From Saururus chinensis (taxonomy: Eukaryota; Streptophyta; Magnoliopsida; Piperales; Saururaceae): 64,000 nucleotides of DNA. The stretch lies in NCBI GenBank assembly GCA_035235625.1, contig CP141143.1:23481092-23545091 (forward strand). Direction: 5' to 3'. Below the pieces are notes generated by a model. It saw only the letters and a list, made by a program, of their open reading frames with translations, was not told where the DNA came from and did no database searches. The position numbers and the translations under genes are program-made. Positions 46,221 to 58,599 of the stretch are shown one piece after another (the first letter of the stretch is position 1; every line of letters begins with the position of its first letter).

Positions 46221-49200
46221 AGAAGTTTGATCTTCCCTCCTGTCAAGACTCTTGCTGTCCTCCTCGCCTTATGAGCAACACTAGTCCTCTCCTAATATAG
46301 CAACGGCCTCCCGTTTTTGACTTCCTTTCTTAACACCAAAATTCAAAGGCAAGTGCTTATCTCAAGAACGCATGTTATCACCCAAATGTCAACTCTATAG
46401 GCCAGTGGGACAAGCAAACAAGAGAGAGAAGAGAGAGTTTCAACGGGGAAGACATGGGACTTCTTAATTACAAATTTTAATCCTAGTTTTAAGCCGTACT
46501 CTCCGGTTTCTTACTTCTGACATCGTCGCCTTTGAAAATTCAAGTCTCCCCTCACATCCCTTCTCACGTCAAGAGAGACGCCCAGTCCCTTTGCGGCTGC
46601 CGGATTCCGGTGGCCGGACCTGGTCTCAGTGGGGACCCCTTGGTTGATCTCAGCTGTCACATTTTGGTCAAGTTGAGGCACTTTCCCTTGTGAACAAGCC
46701 ATCCCAGTTGAATTTGATGGCAAGAGGGGTACGAGATCCGTGAGGTCGGTCCCAAGTCGACATATGGGCGGGTGCTTTGGTATGGTGGGTCGTCAGCTCA
46801 TTTGAAGTGTACAAAAACTTGTAAAGATTAATAATTTAAACAAAGTCAGTCATGATACCTAAAGAGTGTTTATCTTTTTGAAACACAATTGGCTTCCGAA
46901 GAATATCCAAAGTCTTTCTTAAATTGTATCTTTAGCTCTTAACTGAGATTTTGTACGTGGTTGTTGGTAACATGGACGGTGATCAAAACATATTTTTTGG
47001 TTTTTTTTTTTTATGAGTTTGGTTGGGTTTATGTGCGTTAGCATGAGCGTGGCTACATAGGCCTTTAAATTTTGATCCGACCGTACACATAACTTAAGGT
47101 TGCTTGGTCCCTTATGTTATTAGATTTTCATCCGATGGCTCTCGCTTGTGCTGACCCATGTGCACGCTTGGGCGATACTAACTTTTTCCTTGTTACAACC
47201 ATCTCCTTGTTTGACTAAGTCATTGTCAATAAACTTCTCCCTCTTATGTGGGGTACTCGGGGAGGCGTATTCTGCTCCATCCCATAAAAAACCATCTGTA
47301 CATTTAAGTCATAACATCGACAAATAATTTTTCATTAGTTCCTACTCCATCCCAATTAAACTTTCTCTCAGTTTTTACTTAGGAATACTTTTGATTCCCC
47401 CCCTAATATGGTCAACCTCTTATAGTTTTTCCACTCAATTACCATTTTAACATTCTCATATTTTGCCATGTTCATTTTATTGAATTCCTTTTTTTTTTAA
47501 AGAAATTCAATTCTTGTGTTGCCCAACATTTTTTACCATATATCCTTATTCAACTACAAATTAAATTTTTTTGCAAGTCTTAAGTATGTGCACCACTATA
47601 ATGTGAAGCCAAAATAGCCATCATTTGGATGCATGTCATGATAATCATAGTTTCCACTCCACAATCTTCATTCGATGAGATCTGAGTTTAACCCTGATAT
47701 TATATAATATCAGGAATATTAGCCTCACTTAGGCTATTTGGCTCACCGTGCTGCAGTCCTTGGGCTGTTAGATTTGATGACTCTCCTTCCTTTGTACATA
47801 TAGGAGAGTAGTAGTGCTGAGCTATCTGCACTATCACGCGGAGTATATATTCCCAATATATGTTCTCTATTTTAACTATCTAATTTGTAAAATGTGTAAA
47901 TTTTATAGAAAGTGAAGATCATCTTATTAGACCACAAAAGACAAAATTATAACAAATTCTGCACCTTCTTAGGGCACAAAAAAATTCATAGCTTTTCTAA
48001 CGTAAATTTTCATACTCTTCTTACTATGGGAAGAAGTGTATTAAAAGATGTTTAGTTGAAGGGAGAATAGTAAATAGGACAACTAATGTGGGATAAGTAT
48101 TTTTTTAAAATGAGACTATTAATATGGTGCGGAATATATATATATCATCACATCCTCATTCATAAGTGCGTGATCAATTATACATTTATTATTTTTATTA
48201 AAAATAGAATAAACTTTGCAATATTGGAAACACCTGCTCAATTTCCATTTGGCAAACTTGTCAGAATTAGTTCCAAATGAATTGCACCATGTTACCTCTT
48301 TAAATATAAATTCAACATCCTCAATATTTTCTTGAAGTGCTACATGATTTATCACGGCGGCAATTGTTAGTCTCATCATCACTTGCTTAATTGGTAGTTG
48401 AGCTGAAATTATATTTTATCGTAGCTTCATCCAACGAGATTGCAATCTTTCCATATTGAGCTTCACAATCAACTAAAATAACATTTTATTGATTATAATA
48501 AGTTAATAATTAACATACACTTGTCAATAAAGGCTTGCGCAAGCACGTCAAATTATTAATGACCTTTGGTCAAATTTCCTCAATTTTTTAATGTATGTTG
48601 CTGTTTAATGTTTAAGGCCTTTATTTTACCTCAATCTTACCACTATAATGAATAAAAATACTTGAAATATTATCTAAGACTTCTCATAGACCATAAATTC
48701 AAGTTCATTAGTTGGTAGCTCCAAGAAACTCATACCCTTACCACACAAGACTTGTGTTGGGTGTATACTTGGATTAGTATATAAGCAATTCTGATTAAAT
48801 CAACCTGACACCTTCCGCAGTTCCGATTAACTAATTATTGTTGTGAGTATGGCCTTTACGTGCAGGATTGTTTTGATTAACGGTCTTCAATGCACATTGC
48901 TTGGGGATCCCCCCCGTTATATTTTATTTAGTTAGGTCTTTGTGCATTAAAGTTTTGGATAATAATAAATTGATCGAAGAAAATAACACTAGTATGTAAT
49001 TAATGTTCCAGCAACACATCCTCATGATGTAAGTCGTTGAATTGGCTGCCTCCCCACAAATCAAAACCATGTCTACTGTGCTTCTTTGCACCAAGATAAT
49101 GACTGCATTGAAAACATTGAACTATATAGTGTAATATCCCTACACCAACGACTCCAATCGAACATCTTAATTTGTATGAATTTCTTCTAATTAATCAGAA

Positions 49201-52200
49201 CCGACCTCTCGGATGTACCAGTAAAATAACAGATTTATCACCGGCCTGCAACTAGTTTAGGTGCGAGGACGAGCTCAGCAGCTTGACATTACAAATTGTC
49301 CGGCTCAAGCTGGGCTCCAGGAACAGTCGGGCAGAATGATTTTTGAACAGGTTTAAACTTTGGTCTACTGCAATTAATGAAGACTAAAAAGTCTCCTCCA
49401 CTTAGTCTTTTGTGGAACTCTTTCATGGAAATTCAGCCCTTTAACTGGCACTAGCATTTGCCTTGACTTGTTGACAATGCAATGTAGGCTGATCAACTAT
49501 CTAAAATCAGCGACCGCTTCGATCTTCATCCTATAGAAGGGTAGTAATTGAGTGAAGAATTACGTTTGTTAAATCTAAACCAGAGCGGATTAAGCCCGGG
49601 TTGAGGTCTGAATGGTACTGTCTAGCTATCAAAATTTCTTTCTTTTGGTGTGTAAGAATATTTATGTTTAAGTTCAAGAAAGGGAGAGTAATACAACAAA
49701 AAAAAAGGAAAACTATGGACAGTTTTCCCTCCAAAGAAAAGAGAGACTAACAATTCATAGTTTATTTTTCTCTTTTAATGGCAGAAAATTAATATAGTAC
49801 TGCAATTAATAGAGTGTTAATGGCCCTATTTTTTATAGTATAAAAGGCTCTTTTTTTCTTTCTTTTGCTTTGTATTATTGTATAGTCTTCTCCATTTCCG
49901 TATTTATTTATTATAGTCATTAACATTGTATTTATTTTTTTTTCTTTTCTTTTTTTATTATCGTAGCTCACAAAAGGGAGCGTAGGCAAAAACTACGGTT
50001 TGAACCAATTCATTTCTTTTACTTTTTTTTTTAATTTTTAATTTTTTTTCCAAACATAAGGAGCAGACTACACAATAAATAGACATTGGCTAGACTAGTT
50101 AACTATAGACATACCTTTCTGTCCTAAGAAGGAGGTGTTGAACTAATGATGGACTCTTTGAATTAGTCTTCTTAAAATTGAAAATGCATCATATGATAAT
50201 TATAAAAACAAAATTTTTAGTCTTTTAAGTTTTTAGGGTTTTCCACAAGTAGCAAGTAAACCTATTTATCATTTTTCCAATCAATCATATTCAATTAAAG
50301 AAGCAATGTAACTACACATACAGATATAGTAGTATGCACTTCGCATCATGTAGACGTACACCAATTGAGGGAATTGAATAGGTTCATAGTCTTCTTGAAT
50401 CGATCTTTTATAATTAAAATATATTTTAACTAGTACGTACATAATGTATTCACATTTGCACGTTTTTATCGGACAGAGAAAATAGGGCTCACAAAGTTTG
50501 CTTTCATTGTCCAATGGTAGCATAGCAGTAACCCTAGTCCACTTTTTGTCCAATGAAGCCTAGTTTTGATTGGATAGAGAAAAATAAATTTCACATGAGA
50601 ATATGGGGATCTATATATCAGAGTCAAATCAAAATATGGTATAAAATTTTGTTGGATAAAAAGTATAGTAGGAAAATTATTATCCAACAAAAAATGCATT
50701 ACCTCATGGGGGCATGAGTTTGTTGTATATATTCAATCTAAAATTATCATCTTTGGTTCACATTTACCTCTTATGCTCAGTGGTACTTGCATATTGAGGG
50801 AGTATTGTTAATGTTAATATAGACCTATAGGCAATTAATTAGGATGTGAGGTGGGGAGGACGTGGAACGTTTGAACCCCTAACCCACATGGTGATCCTTA
50901 ATTAACCCCTAAAGCATGCCTATTGTTTCACGTTAGGGACAAATAAAAAAATTAATATTGTTAACACCTTAACAGAGTGTACTTTCCTCTTTTGTTTTTT
51001 TTATACCACCAAGGGTACTTGGCCCCAAACTAACAACCACTTGCCTATAGAAAAAACAAAAGAAAATACCTTATTTGTATCTTAAATTCAATAAAGATTT
51101 GAAGCATCTAGAGTTTCTATCCTTCTAAGGTAATGATACTCCTAAAAAATAGGCAAAAACACTATAGAAGAATGTTGTTTACTAGATATTTAGTAGGAAA
51201 AAATTGTATAAGTTCAGGCTTCATGGGTTGTTGGATCTTGTGAAGAGGCCTACTTTAGTTATGTCTACCGTTAGATTTAGATCCATCAGCATGTGATGTT
51301 AGGGTTCACATTAGGCTGCATAAGCCCGTCCGAGCTCATATAAACGAGGATCTATATATTTAATAAGATGATCCGCTATATATGCAATTAGCTTCTATGA
51401 AAATATGGTAAATGGAGAATGCCACATACTTTCCTCAAAACCTACGATCACTAATGCAACTCGAGTACATAAAACTAATGAAAAAATAATTGCTTTGCAA
51501 AATGGCCGATGACAACTATGTCTTGAAATTTTATTCTCATTTTATACCAACCAAAGAAATAACTACTTTTATAATTCTAAAGGTAGCAAAATTATTAGGT
51601 ACTCTTATGTGTACAAGAAAATTGTAGTGATGAACACATATAAGTCGTTTTTTTTTTGGGATCATAGGTTGCTGCATGTGTCCATCTCATTAACATGTTT
51701 TTTCTCTACACACTGCACACCTAATAATTTTTCTTAATATTCTCTCCATCTTAAATTAATAGTTTCATTTAGCAAAAAAAAAAGTTCTATATTTATTTTA
51801 TTTTATTAAATTGAAGTGACTAGGTACTTAAAAAAATATATCAAAACTTATTTTTCCTTCTATGAGATGTAGGTTTCACCGTTCAATATAAACTACGTAA
51901 GCTTATTTTCAAATGTAGCTATTAATATAAGACGGAAAGAGTATGTAATGAGGAAAGAGCAGCCAGGAAATATCATATCGAACTCAGCTGAGGCTGCCTT
52001 TAAAGTTGGAGATAGATTTAGATATTGGGCTCAGCTCTTGTGGTATACAAGCTGACTAAAAATAGCAGTTGCCCTTATGAAAGCAAGGCGTGCCAAACTG
52101 GAAGCTCACATCATAATGTGGAAAAAATATATAATACACATTGCCTCTGAGGTTCTTTATCTCAGCTTGTTGACAATAATAAATACAAAAGCTGATGAAA

Positions 52201-52280
52201 CATAGAAAAACAACATTAATGAATCAAAAAGTAGTTAAGTATACCAACCAAGAGGAAAGCTGAACATGATCTGCCTACAA
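46221..52280. other. Gene-poor AT-rich stretch
   Basis: No recognised protein block, RNA gene or complete element. It holds MITE-like words such as TTAATAGTTTCATTT (about 51757) and AATGTAGCTATTAATATAAG (about 51914), and inverted pairs around GTTGGATAA / TTATCCAAC (about 50651-50690). Confidence 0.6.
46317..46671 (-). promoter_or_regulatory. W-box cores upstream of the WRKY gene
   Basis: TTGACT at 46317-46322, TTGAC (reverse) at 46388-46392 and TTGACC (reverse) at 46666-46671. W-boxes are the binding sites of WRKY factors, so self- or cross-regulation is possible. A further pair (TTTGACTAAGTCATTGTCAA) lies near 47211. Short motifs occur by chance, so this is suggestive only. Confidence 0.4.
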
Positions 52281-52285
52281 TAATG

Positions 52286-52534
52286 TTAGAGAAGACTCTC
52301 AATGTTGGGCTGCAGCTTACACGTCTTGTCTTCATACATACCCTGGCATCCAAAGGGGATCATAGGTGGTTCTTGGTCTCCAGCAACGACCACCGGCAGT
52401 TGGATTTGGTCGCCATTTATGGGCTTCCTGTCCTTCTTTAATCCCAAAGCGTTGAAATCCTGATAAAAAAGGTCCATAAAATTTACAACGGCCGACTCCA
52501 TGTTTGATTGGCAGCTTGCAGATTCCTTCTCCAG
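52286..52534 (-). CDS. Exon-like stretch of an unrecognised gene
   Basis: Starts after a good acceptor (TTTAAAAAAAATTGTAG) at 52534 and reads LEKESASCQSNMESAVVNFM, DLFYQDFNALGLKKDRKPIN, GDQIQLPVVVAGDQEPPMIP to a stop at 52286. An internal donor (CAGG/GTATGT) near 52341 could end it earlier. The composition and the acceptor suggest a real last exon. I do not recognise the family. It may belong with 54411-54641. Confidence 0.4.
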   Translation of the reverse strand: MEKESASCQSNMESAVVNFMDLFYQDFNALGLKKDRKPINGDQIQLPVVVAGDQEPPMIPFGCQGMYEDKTCKLQPNIESLL

Positions 52535-52659
52535 CTACAATTTTTTTTAAAATAAAATAAAATTGTAGAGACAATGACCTGAGTGGGAACATATGTAATC
52601 GCCAACCAGGTCTTTTTCTGTTCTTACTTTCACACTTTCCATGGACTTCCAACTAGATC

Positions 52660-54410
52660 TCCCTTTATCATGGAGCTTTTTTTAAATGAAATGGCGCTAA
52701 AAATATCAGAAATTATATAGAAGGCTTAGTCTCAAGTTGAATTGTGAGACCCCCTTTATTGCTACCGAAAGCATCTTCCCCACTTGATAGTAGTTTGTGG
52801 GCTAGTTGTATTAGTCTATCATTAAATAGTATAAAGTCTTCCATTGGTTTATTTCTCTCTAAGTGAGATTTTATATATTAGAACTTGTGGTTTATTGTCA
52901 ACCTGTTGATTCCAGTCCGCCTGTCGATCATCTGCAATTTCTCCTACACCTTATGATTATTTCTTAGTCAAAATCTGAATTCACAAAATGTAAGAAAAAA
53001 AAACTAGCTAATTGTTAGAAATTAAAAAGTTACACATTATACTTTTGCCGTCCTTACATTAATAACTCTATTTGGTTTAATTTACCAAATGAACTAATTT
53101 TAATTTATTTTAAAAAACCAAATGGAGGTATTAATGTGGGGTGGAGGGTGCATGAGTAAATTAATGTCTAATACTCAAGATACACCAACTTCTTAATCTA
53201 CTGATGATTTGTCAATTTGGACATCGAAATCTGCACCCATCATAAAAATACTCTTAATTATGTTTAATGCATTTATGTGAGCGAGTCATTTTTAAACTAG
53301 ATAGCTAATAATTCATGTAAAATTACTGTTGATCAAAGGTCATCTACGCAATAGATTTTTAATTATAATTTGACTAAGTAACATTGGGTGATCGCAATGA
53401 AAAGTCTCCCACTAAATGAATTAAAACACATCTTAAAAATTTGGTAGGTGCCCTACCACATGTTTTGAAGATTTAAAGGTCTTTCTTTTTGAAGAAAAAT
53501 ATGAATACATTTCTTTGTTTTTGCTCATGCACGAATACATATTTTGCTTACTCCCGTATAAAAAGAATGGCGGTGGAAATCATCAAGAAAGATAAAACAG
53601 AAATATATGTATTAGTAGGAAAGTTATAATATATATTATTAATTTAAGTGCGTGATCATATGTGAGATTTCATTAGTAAATAAATGAAGGAAAATGGGAA
53701 AGTTGGAAAGAGTCAACTAGTCCGCGTAGACCTCATGGAATTGTAGCATGTGACCCTTCAACGTTTCTGTCAATGTGACCCACTCGGGCAAAGAACAAGA
53801 AAATAATGAAGTTTTTGACTTTTTTATTAATTATTTATCAAAGCAAAATTCAACTTCAAATTGTTTTGGTTCAGGCTTTGACAATCGTCATGCTACGTAA
53901 GACAGAACTAGGTACTTCATCGACCCACTGCGCATATCCATTTACCAGATCCACGCATGGAGCCATTGCTTACGCGTTTAATGTTCATCTCTCTCTCTAC
54001 TCCATATGTTTTAGACATAAACATACAACTTATTATATATATATATATATTAGGATGCCTAACAAATTTATCCTAGCTGGGATTAGTGATCTTTGTGGGC
54101 TACAAATACAAAAAGTGGTGTTATTATTCCTGATAGGTAAAAGTTCAACTTGTGAAAAACAGGAAAAAAAGATCGAGGTGCTAAAAAAATGATTAATCTC
54201 TATTGTTGAGCAAGAAGAAAACAAAAAGGACAACAGGGTGCGTTGAATTTCAAATATTTAGCTTCATGAAAAAGATACAAAGATTTCAACTGATTCAATC
54301 AGAGATATCTAGTCATATATAGGATTGATATCCTCATTTCGGCCAGACTCAATACAAGTTGCCATAATCCGAATGGATGAATTTCAACATGTTTCATTAT
54401 TCTTATCCCT
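52660..54410. other. Intergenic or intronic, no coding block recognised
   Basis: AT-rich. A palindromic MITE-like word pair (AATAACTCTATTTGG / CCAAATGGAGGTATT) at about 53063-53135 and an (AT)n run at 54034-54050 are the only structures noted. Confidence 0.55.
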
Positions 54411-54641
54411 TCAGCTTTCATGGTATCTTTTCAAAGTAGAACACAGCTCTTTACGTGTTTGAACTCCTTCCAGGTACTGGGTGAATTTGAAAACTATACT
54501 AAACACGATATTGAGTGCGGACTTAAGTAGAGAAAGTCTGTTGTCTCTTCTCGCCGTTATCAGGCTATTGACTTCACAATATCCAATCTGCAACCGCGGA
54601 ATAATTTCATAGTGGACGTCTAAGGCGCTCAGAGTCATCAC
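54411..54641 (-). CDS. Exon-like stretch of an unrecognised gene
   Basis: Follows a strong acceptor (TTTTTTGCCCCAG) at 54641 and stays open for 76 codons: VMTLSALDVHYEIIPRLQIG, YCEVNSLITARRDNRLSLLK, SALNIVFSIVFKFTQYLEGV, then QTRKELCSTLKRYHES and TGA. The balanced, helix-like composition looks like true protein. No family recognised. It could be an exon of the same minus-strand gene as 52286-52534, or a fragment carried here. No start exon was found. Confidence 0.4.
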   Translation of the reverse strand: MMTLSALDVHYEIIPRLQIGYCEVNSLITARRDNRLSLLKSALNIVFSIVFKFTQYLEGVQTRKELCSTLKRYHES

Positions 54642-54659
54642 CTGGGGCAAAAAATTCAT

Positions 54660-55479
54660 CTTCTACGCCATGCATGGAGGCTGAACAGGCAAGGAAAAAA
54701 TCTACAGTAGCTTTATGAAGAACTATAGTCCCTATCTTAGAAATATTTTATGTTTTCTTTCTGTACAATTTCCAGTCATGCACACTAATGTTCTTTAGTG
54801 AACATTAATTATTGCCGAATTTACTGAAGGAAACAATTATGTAACAAGTCCATCGAAATACCAAACATTTGTATCATCTGATCATTTTACTCTGCGTTTG
54901 GCTTGTATTGTTTCTTTGATGTATGCTTTAGTATGCATTTGCATGAATCTAATTCAGACTGAATATAAGCGAATAAATTCTGCACATCACAAAGACATGC
55001 ATTTGTGAACTCTACTACTTCCATAAATGAACAAGGTTTTCAGTAGATTCGTGTTAAGAACTAGAGCAAAAATGTCCACTCGATTTGGGAAGTGTTTTTC
55101 CTGCCCCTCATTGACAATGCTTCATCTATAAGATGGACCGTAGATATGCTAGTGCATATTAGCTTCAATACAATTATGATAATGTACACTAGTGTGTGTC
55201 ATTGATCTTAAATATTAATAATTTCTATATGTAGCTTATGCTGAGCTCATTGTAAAGGGAAATATGGAAAACTCTTTCCTCTACCTAATACCGTACTCCA
55301 AACCCTAAAGTTGATTTTGTTTTTTTTTCTCCCTCCATAAACTCGGTTTTTCTTTGTCTTTTTTTTTGGTAAATTTTGGGTCATTAACCCCTTGCATTAG
55401 AAATCATAATAGCTCCATTTGAAGGATCTAAAAGAAACAATAAAACATGGGGGTTCTCCGTTATATTAAAACTGAGTGA
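54660..55479. other. Intergenic, nothing recognised
   Basis: No coding block. A stretch near 55110-55270 resembles wording also seen around 40880-41040 (ATATGCTAGT…CTTATGCT…CTCATTG), a diverged unknown repeat. Confidence 0.5.
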
Positions 55480-56110
55480 ATTACAAAGCGAAAAGGAAAA
55501 AGAAATTACAACTATCATCTTTCAAAAATGAAATGAAATTCCTGGATGCTCTTGGAGAGATGTGAATTTGCAGTGACATAGATTCTAACTTGGTATTCGT
55601 ATTGTCTAAATAGAATTCATTTATGGAGACATTCATTCCTGCATACTCGGTTATTCCTTTCCCTCCAAATATGGTAGACTGCATTCATGAATAATTTCAA
55701 TATAACTTCCAGGTTTTGGGATAGGCCTACTTACTGTAGCAATATGATTGAGAGCTTGGGAAGTATGCTGACAAGAAATGTCAACTTGCAAAAGTTTGAA
55801 AATAGAACTCATAATCCATCTTGATCAATGTGTTCCATATTTTCCAAATATGACTTACATAAAATGCATCTATTAACAACTTGAATACCTCTAGCTTGAA
55901 GCTTATCCAAAATAAGGAGGCGACCATGCAACGCTAGCCAACAAATGAACAAATAGCAGGGAATGAGATGTTTAAAAAAGACCAACTGAGTCCAGTTTAA
56001 TTTAGACATATGTTTTGAGAGCACCCTACAAGCCGAAGATGTAGAAAATTTGCCCAAAGATGTTGGCTTCCAAAGGCTAGTGTCTGGATTAGAATTCAAA
56101 ATAAGTTTGT
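55480..56110 (-). mobile_element. LINE 3' end: RT zinc-binding domain and tail
   Basis: On the minus strand, DTSLWKPTSLGKFSTSSACR, FFKHLIPCYLFICWLALHGR and GIQVVNRCILCKSYLENMEH (56099-55815) match the zf-RVT domain that closes plant LINE polyproteins; its Trp, Cys and His pattern is kept. Downstream, VYHIWREG near 55690-55660 is the usual tail block. Frames are broken and no endonuclease or RT core is present, so this is a 5'-truncated dead copy, as LINE insertions often are. Confidence 0.88.
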
Positions 56111-56149
56111 TATTCTCAATGACATGAAGGAGATAATAGAAACTACATC

Positions 56150-56330
56150 TTCCGACGAATTAGCAAGTAAGGGAGCGTTCTTGTAACCATTTGAGACCTG
56201 AAGGAGAATTCGATAAGCATGTTTGGACTCCAAATTCAATATTACTAAATAGTTGATTTCTTTGTAATGCAGCTCCTTTAAAAACACGGGTGAAATTACG
56301 TTCCTGCCAAATGTGATATATAGCTGCATT
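56150..56330 (-). mobile_element. LINE tail fragment, minus strand
   Basis: AAIYHIWQERNFTRVFKGAA is the last conserved block of plant LINE proteins. It lies upstream of the zf-RVT piece on the same strand, the reverse of normal order, so it comes from another copy or a rearrangement. Confidence 0.8.
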
Positions 56331-56529
56331 AATGAAAACCTTAAAAGTATTGCTAAGAGCTTTGTAATTTACATCATATCAGGGTTAGAAGTCAATATAC
56401 TAGCTCCTTTTGTCTTGTCAAAATAAATTCTATTGAAGTTCCTTACTTATGTGAAGATATTTCTTTCATTAATTTTATTGAAGACATTTCTTTCATCAGC
56501 AAGCGTCATATTGATCTCGGCACTACATA

Positions 56530-56720
56530 TCCTTAAGGTTTTCATTAATGCAGCTATATATCACATTTGGTGGGAACGTAACACCCGTGTCTTCCCAGGA
56601 GTTTCATTGTGAAGAAATTAGCTATTTAGCAATCTTGAATTTAAAGTTTGAACGTACTTATCAAATTCTCTTTTAGCTCTCAAATAGACAGGAACTCCCT
56701 TACTTGCTAACTCATTAGAA
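56530..56720 (+). mobile_element. LINE tail fragment, plus strand
   Basis: NAAIYHIWWERNTRVFPGVS on the plus strand repeats the block at 56150-56330 in inverted direction, down to CTCCCTTACTTGCTAA. Confidence 0.8.
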
Positions 56721-57636
56721 GGTGTTGTTTCCACAATCTCCTTAATTATGTTATGTTATTTTATTTGGATCCTTATAATTGAACTCTTATGATTTCTTAT
56801 CCAAGCGGTTTATACCCCAAAATTTACCGATCACAAAAAAAGGTTCCTTATGTGAGATTTCTTTGATGCCCACTTGTAGCCATCGAATTAAAAATGAGTA
56901 ATGGAATGTAAACGACTTCTATCAAGGCACTTAAAATCTTCAAGAAAGGTTTGTTTAAACAAATCCCAATGAAGGTCAACAATCAATACTTTATTTTAAC
57001 GTGTTGCAGTTTACAAACTCTTTAACTCTGGTATATAAAACATAAACGACGGGTTGAAAAGGAGCTTTTGATCGATCAGTTGTAGTAATCAAACATGTAT
57101 ATCAATAGAATATACACAGTGGGATAACAAACAATGTTCTGGTGGTCCATCTGCACTAAATAACAAACAGAAACAATATTTTTGAGCCATAGAACCTTGA
57201 CAAGTTATGAACTAGATTAAGATCCAGCTAATGATAGATTTATTTGGTGAGGTCAATGTTGTTGATGAGTAATTGACTTTTTGGTTACTTAAGTTGAGAC
57301 TTGGATTTTTTTTTAGCTTTTTGGTCCTATGCCTTAATTGTGCACTTCTTCAAAGTAACACCTAGCTACTCATTATTCAATGATGGTTTTTTCGTACCAC
57401 CTTGTGATTGACCTTCCTCTTAATTTAATACTCCACTTAAATAAATAACACAACTGGTTTCTAACCATATATCGGGTAACTAAGTTAAATGTATTCCCTC
57501 CCTCTCATATTTGAAAAAACAAATTTATCCCATATTAATAGATTTATTTAGCTCAATTTAAGTAGTTGTGTAAGTAAAAAAATGTCTCATAAGCTATTTT
57601 CCATTTGCTAGGCTACGGGTACCACCATTCAATATA

Positions 57637-57719
57637 CTCCCTCCTTTTTATATTAATAGCTCCATTTAACTTTTTATTTTAAAAAATTAAATGGAGTTAT
57701 TAATTTAGGACAGAGGGGG
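57637..57719. mobile_element. Stowaway-like MITE (83 bp)
   Basis: Ends CTCCCTCC and GAGGGGG are inverted, flanked on both sides by TA, with a palindromic core TAATAGCTCCATTTAA / TTAAATGGAGTTATTA. CTCCCTCC ends with TA target sites are the mark of Stowaway (Tc1/mariner) MITEs. Confidence 0.85.
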
Positions 57720-57798
57720 TATTAAAATTAATATTTTTTTAAAAGTAGCTATTAATATGAGACAAAGTGTGTACCTTTTAAACTTTTTGAATAGGAAA

Positions 57799-57957
57799 AT
57801 GATATTTAGTCAACGAATTTACCTAACAAAAACTCCTAGTAGAGTTCTGGTTGGACAAAACATATAAGCCCAAGTGAACTTTGTGGGAGGCTCCTATGTT
57901 TTGTCTAACCAAAACCCAATTGAAAATTTAGGGTAAATTTATTGAGTGAATATCATT
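57799..57957. mobile_element. Foldback MITE (about 159 bp)
   Basis: AATGATATTTAGTCAACGAA at left pairs with the reverse of TTATTGAGTGAATATCATT at right, and TTGGACAAAACATA pairs with TATGTTTTGTCTAACC inside, giving one long imperfect hairpin. Family not identified. Confidence 0.75.
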
Positions 57958-58599
57958 ATATATCTGAATGAATATCTACCATGCTGAGACCAAATACCTA
58001 GATGAACTACATGTTCAGCATGTCTGGTTAATCACGGGTATGCGGAGCACTTATCTAGAAAGGATAAATGGATAAAGCTTGTAATTTTTTAGTCTTTATT
58101 TGTTGGAATAAAGATTGTTATTTACACATATATTGTTACACATATGCTATTACTTTATATGGTAACACAAACTTTAATTACAATTTTGCTCTCGCCGGAT
58201 ATGTTTTAATGCAGACCATTAATTATGCGACTAGGTGCTTCGAAGTCTTAAAATCATTGTTACTTTTGTGTTGTATGACATCATAGACCTACTTCCATGA
58301 AGATTGGCTTATAACTCATATATTAACAGTTATAGCTGTCATGGCGAACTAGTAAGTTCACATAATTCTTTAAGCCAATTGCAATTTCAAAGTCAATGAG
58401 TTGGATGGATGTAACCAGGATTTAAATGAATGAGGTACGTTCGATAGACCATCACTCTAACAACAAGTCAAATGTAAGTTTTCCTTCAAATTTCTAATTA
58501 GATTCAGAAGGAGACTTGGAAAGTCTTGATTCATGCTAGCAAAGCATGAACTTGTACACTTGCACTCCATATTTATTAATGTCAAAATGCTGACACTAG

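Larger units (their letters stand above)
56721..58590. other. Intergenic with MITE remnants
   Basis: No gene seen. Two short inverted-repeat elements are listed separately; further words such as CATATTAATAGATTTATTT (about 57532) are decayed relatives. Confidence 0.55.

Noticed and set aside
48119-48382. 87-residue minus-strand frame
   Set aside because: No acceptor or recognisable domain and AT-rich codon use; it could be a gene scrap but I cannot support it.
53806-54192. 128-residue plus-strand frame
   Set aside because: Runs through an (AT)n repeat and AT-rich DNA, with no splice context or family pattern.
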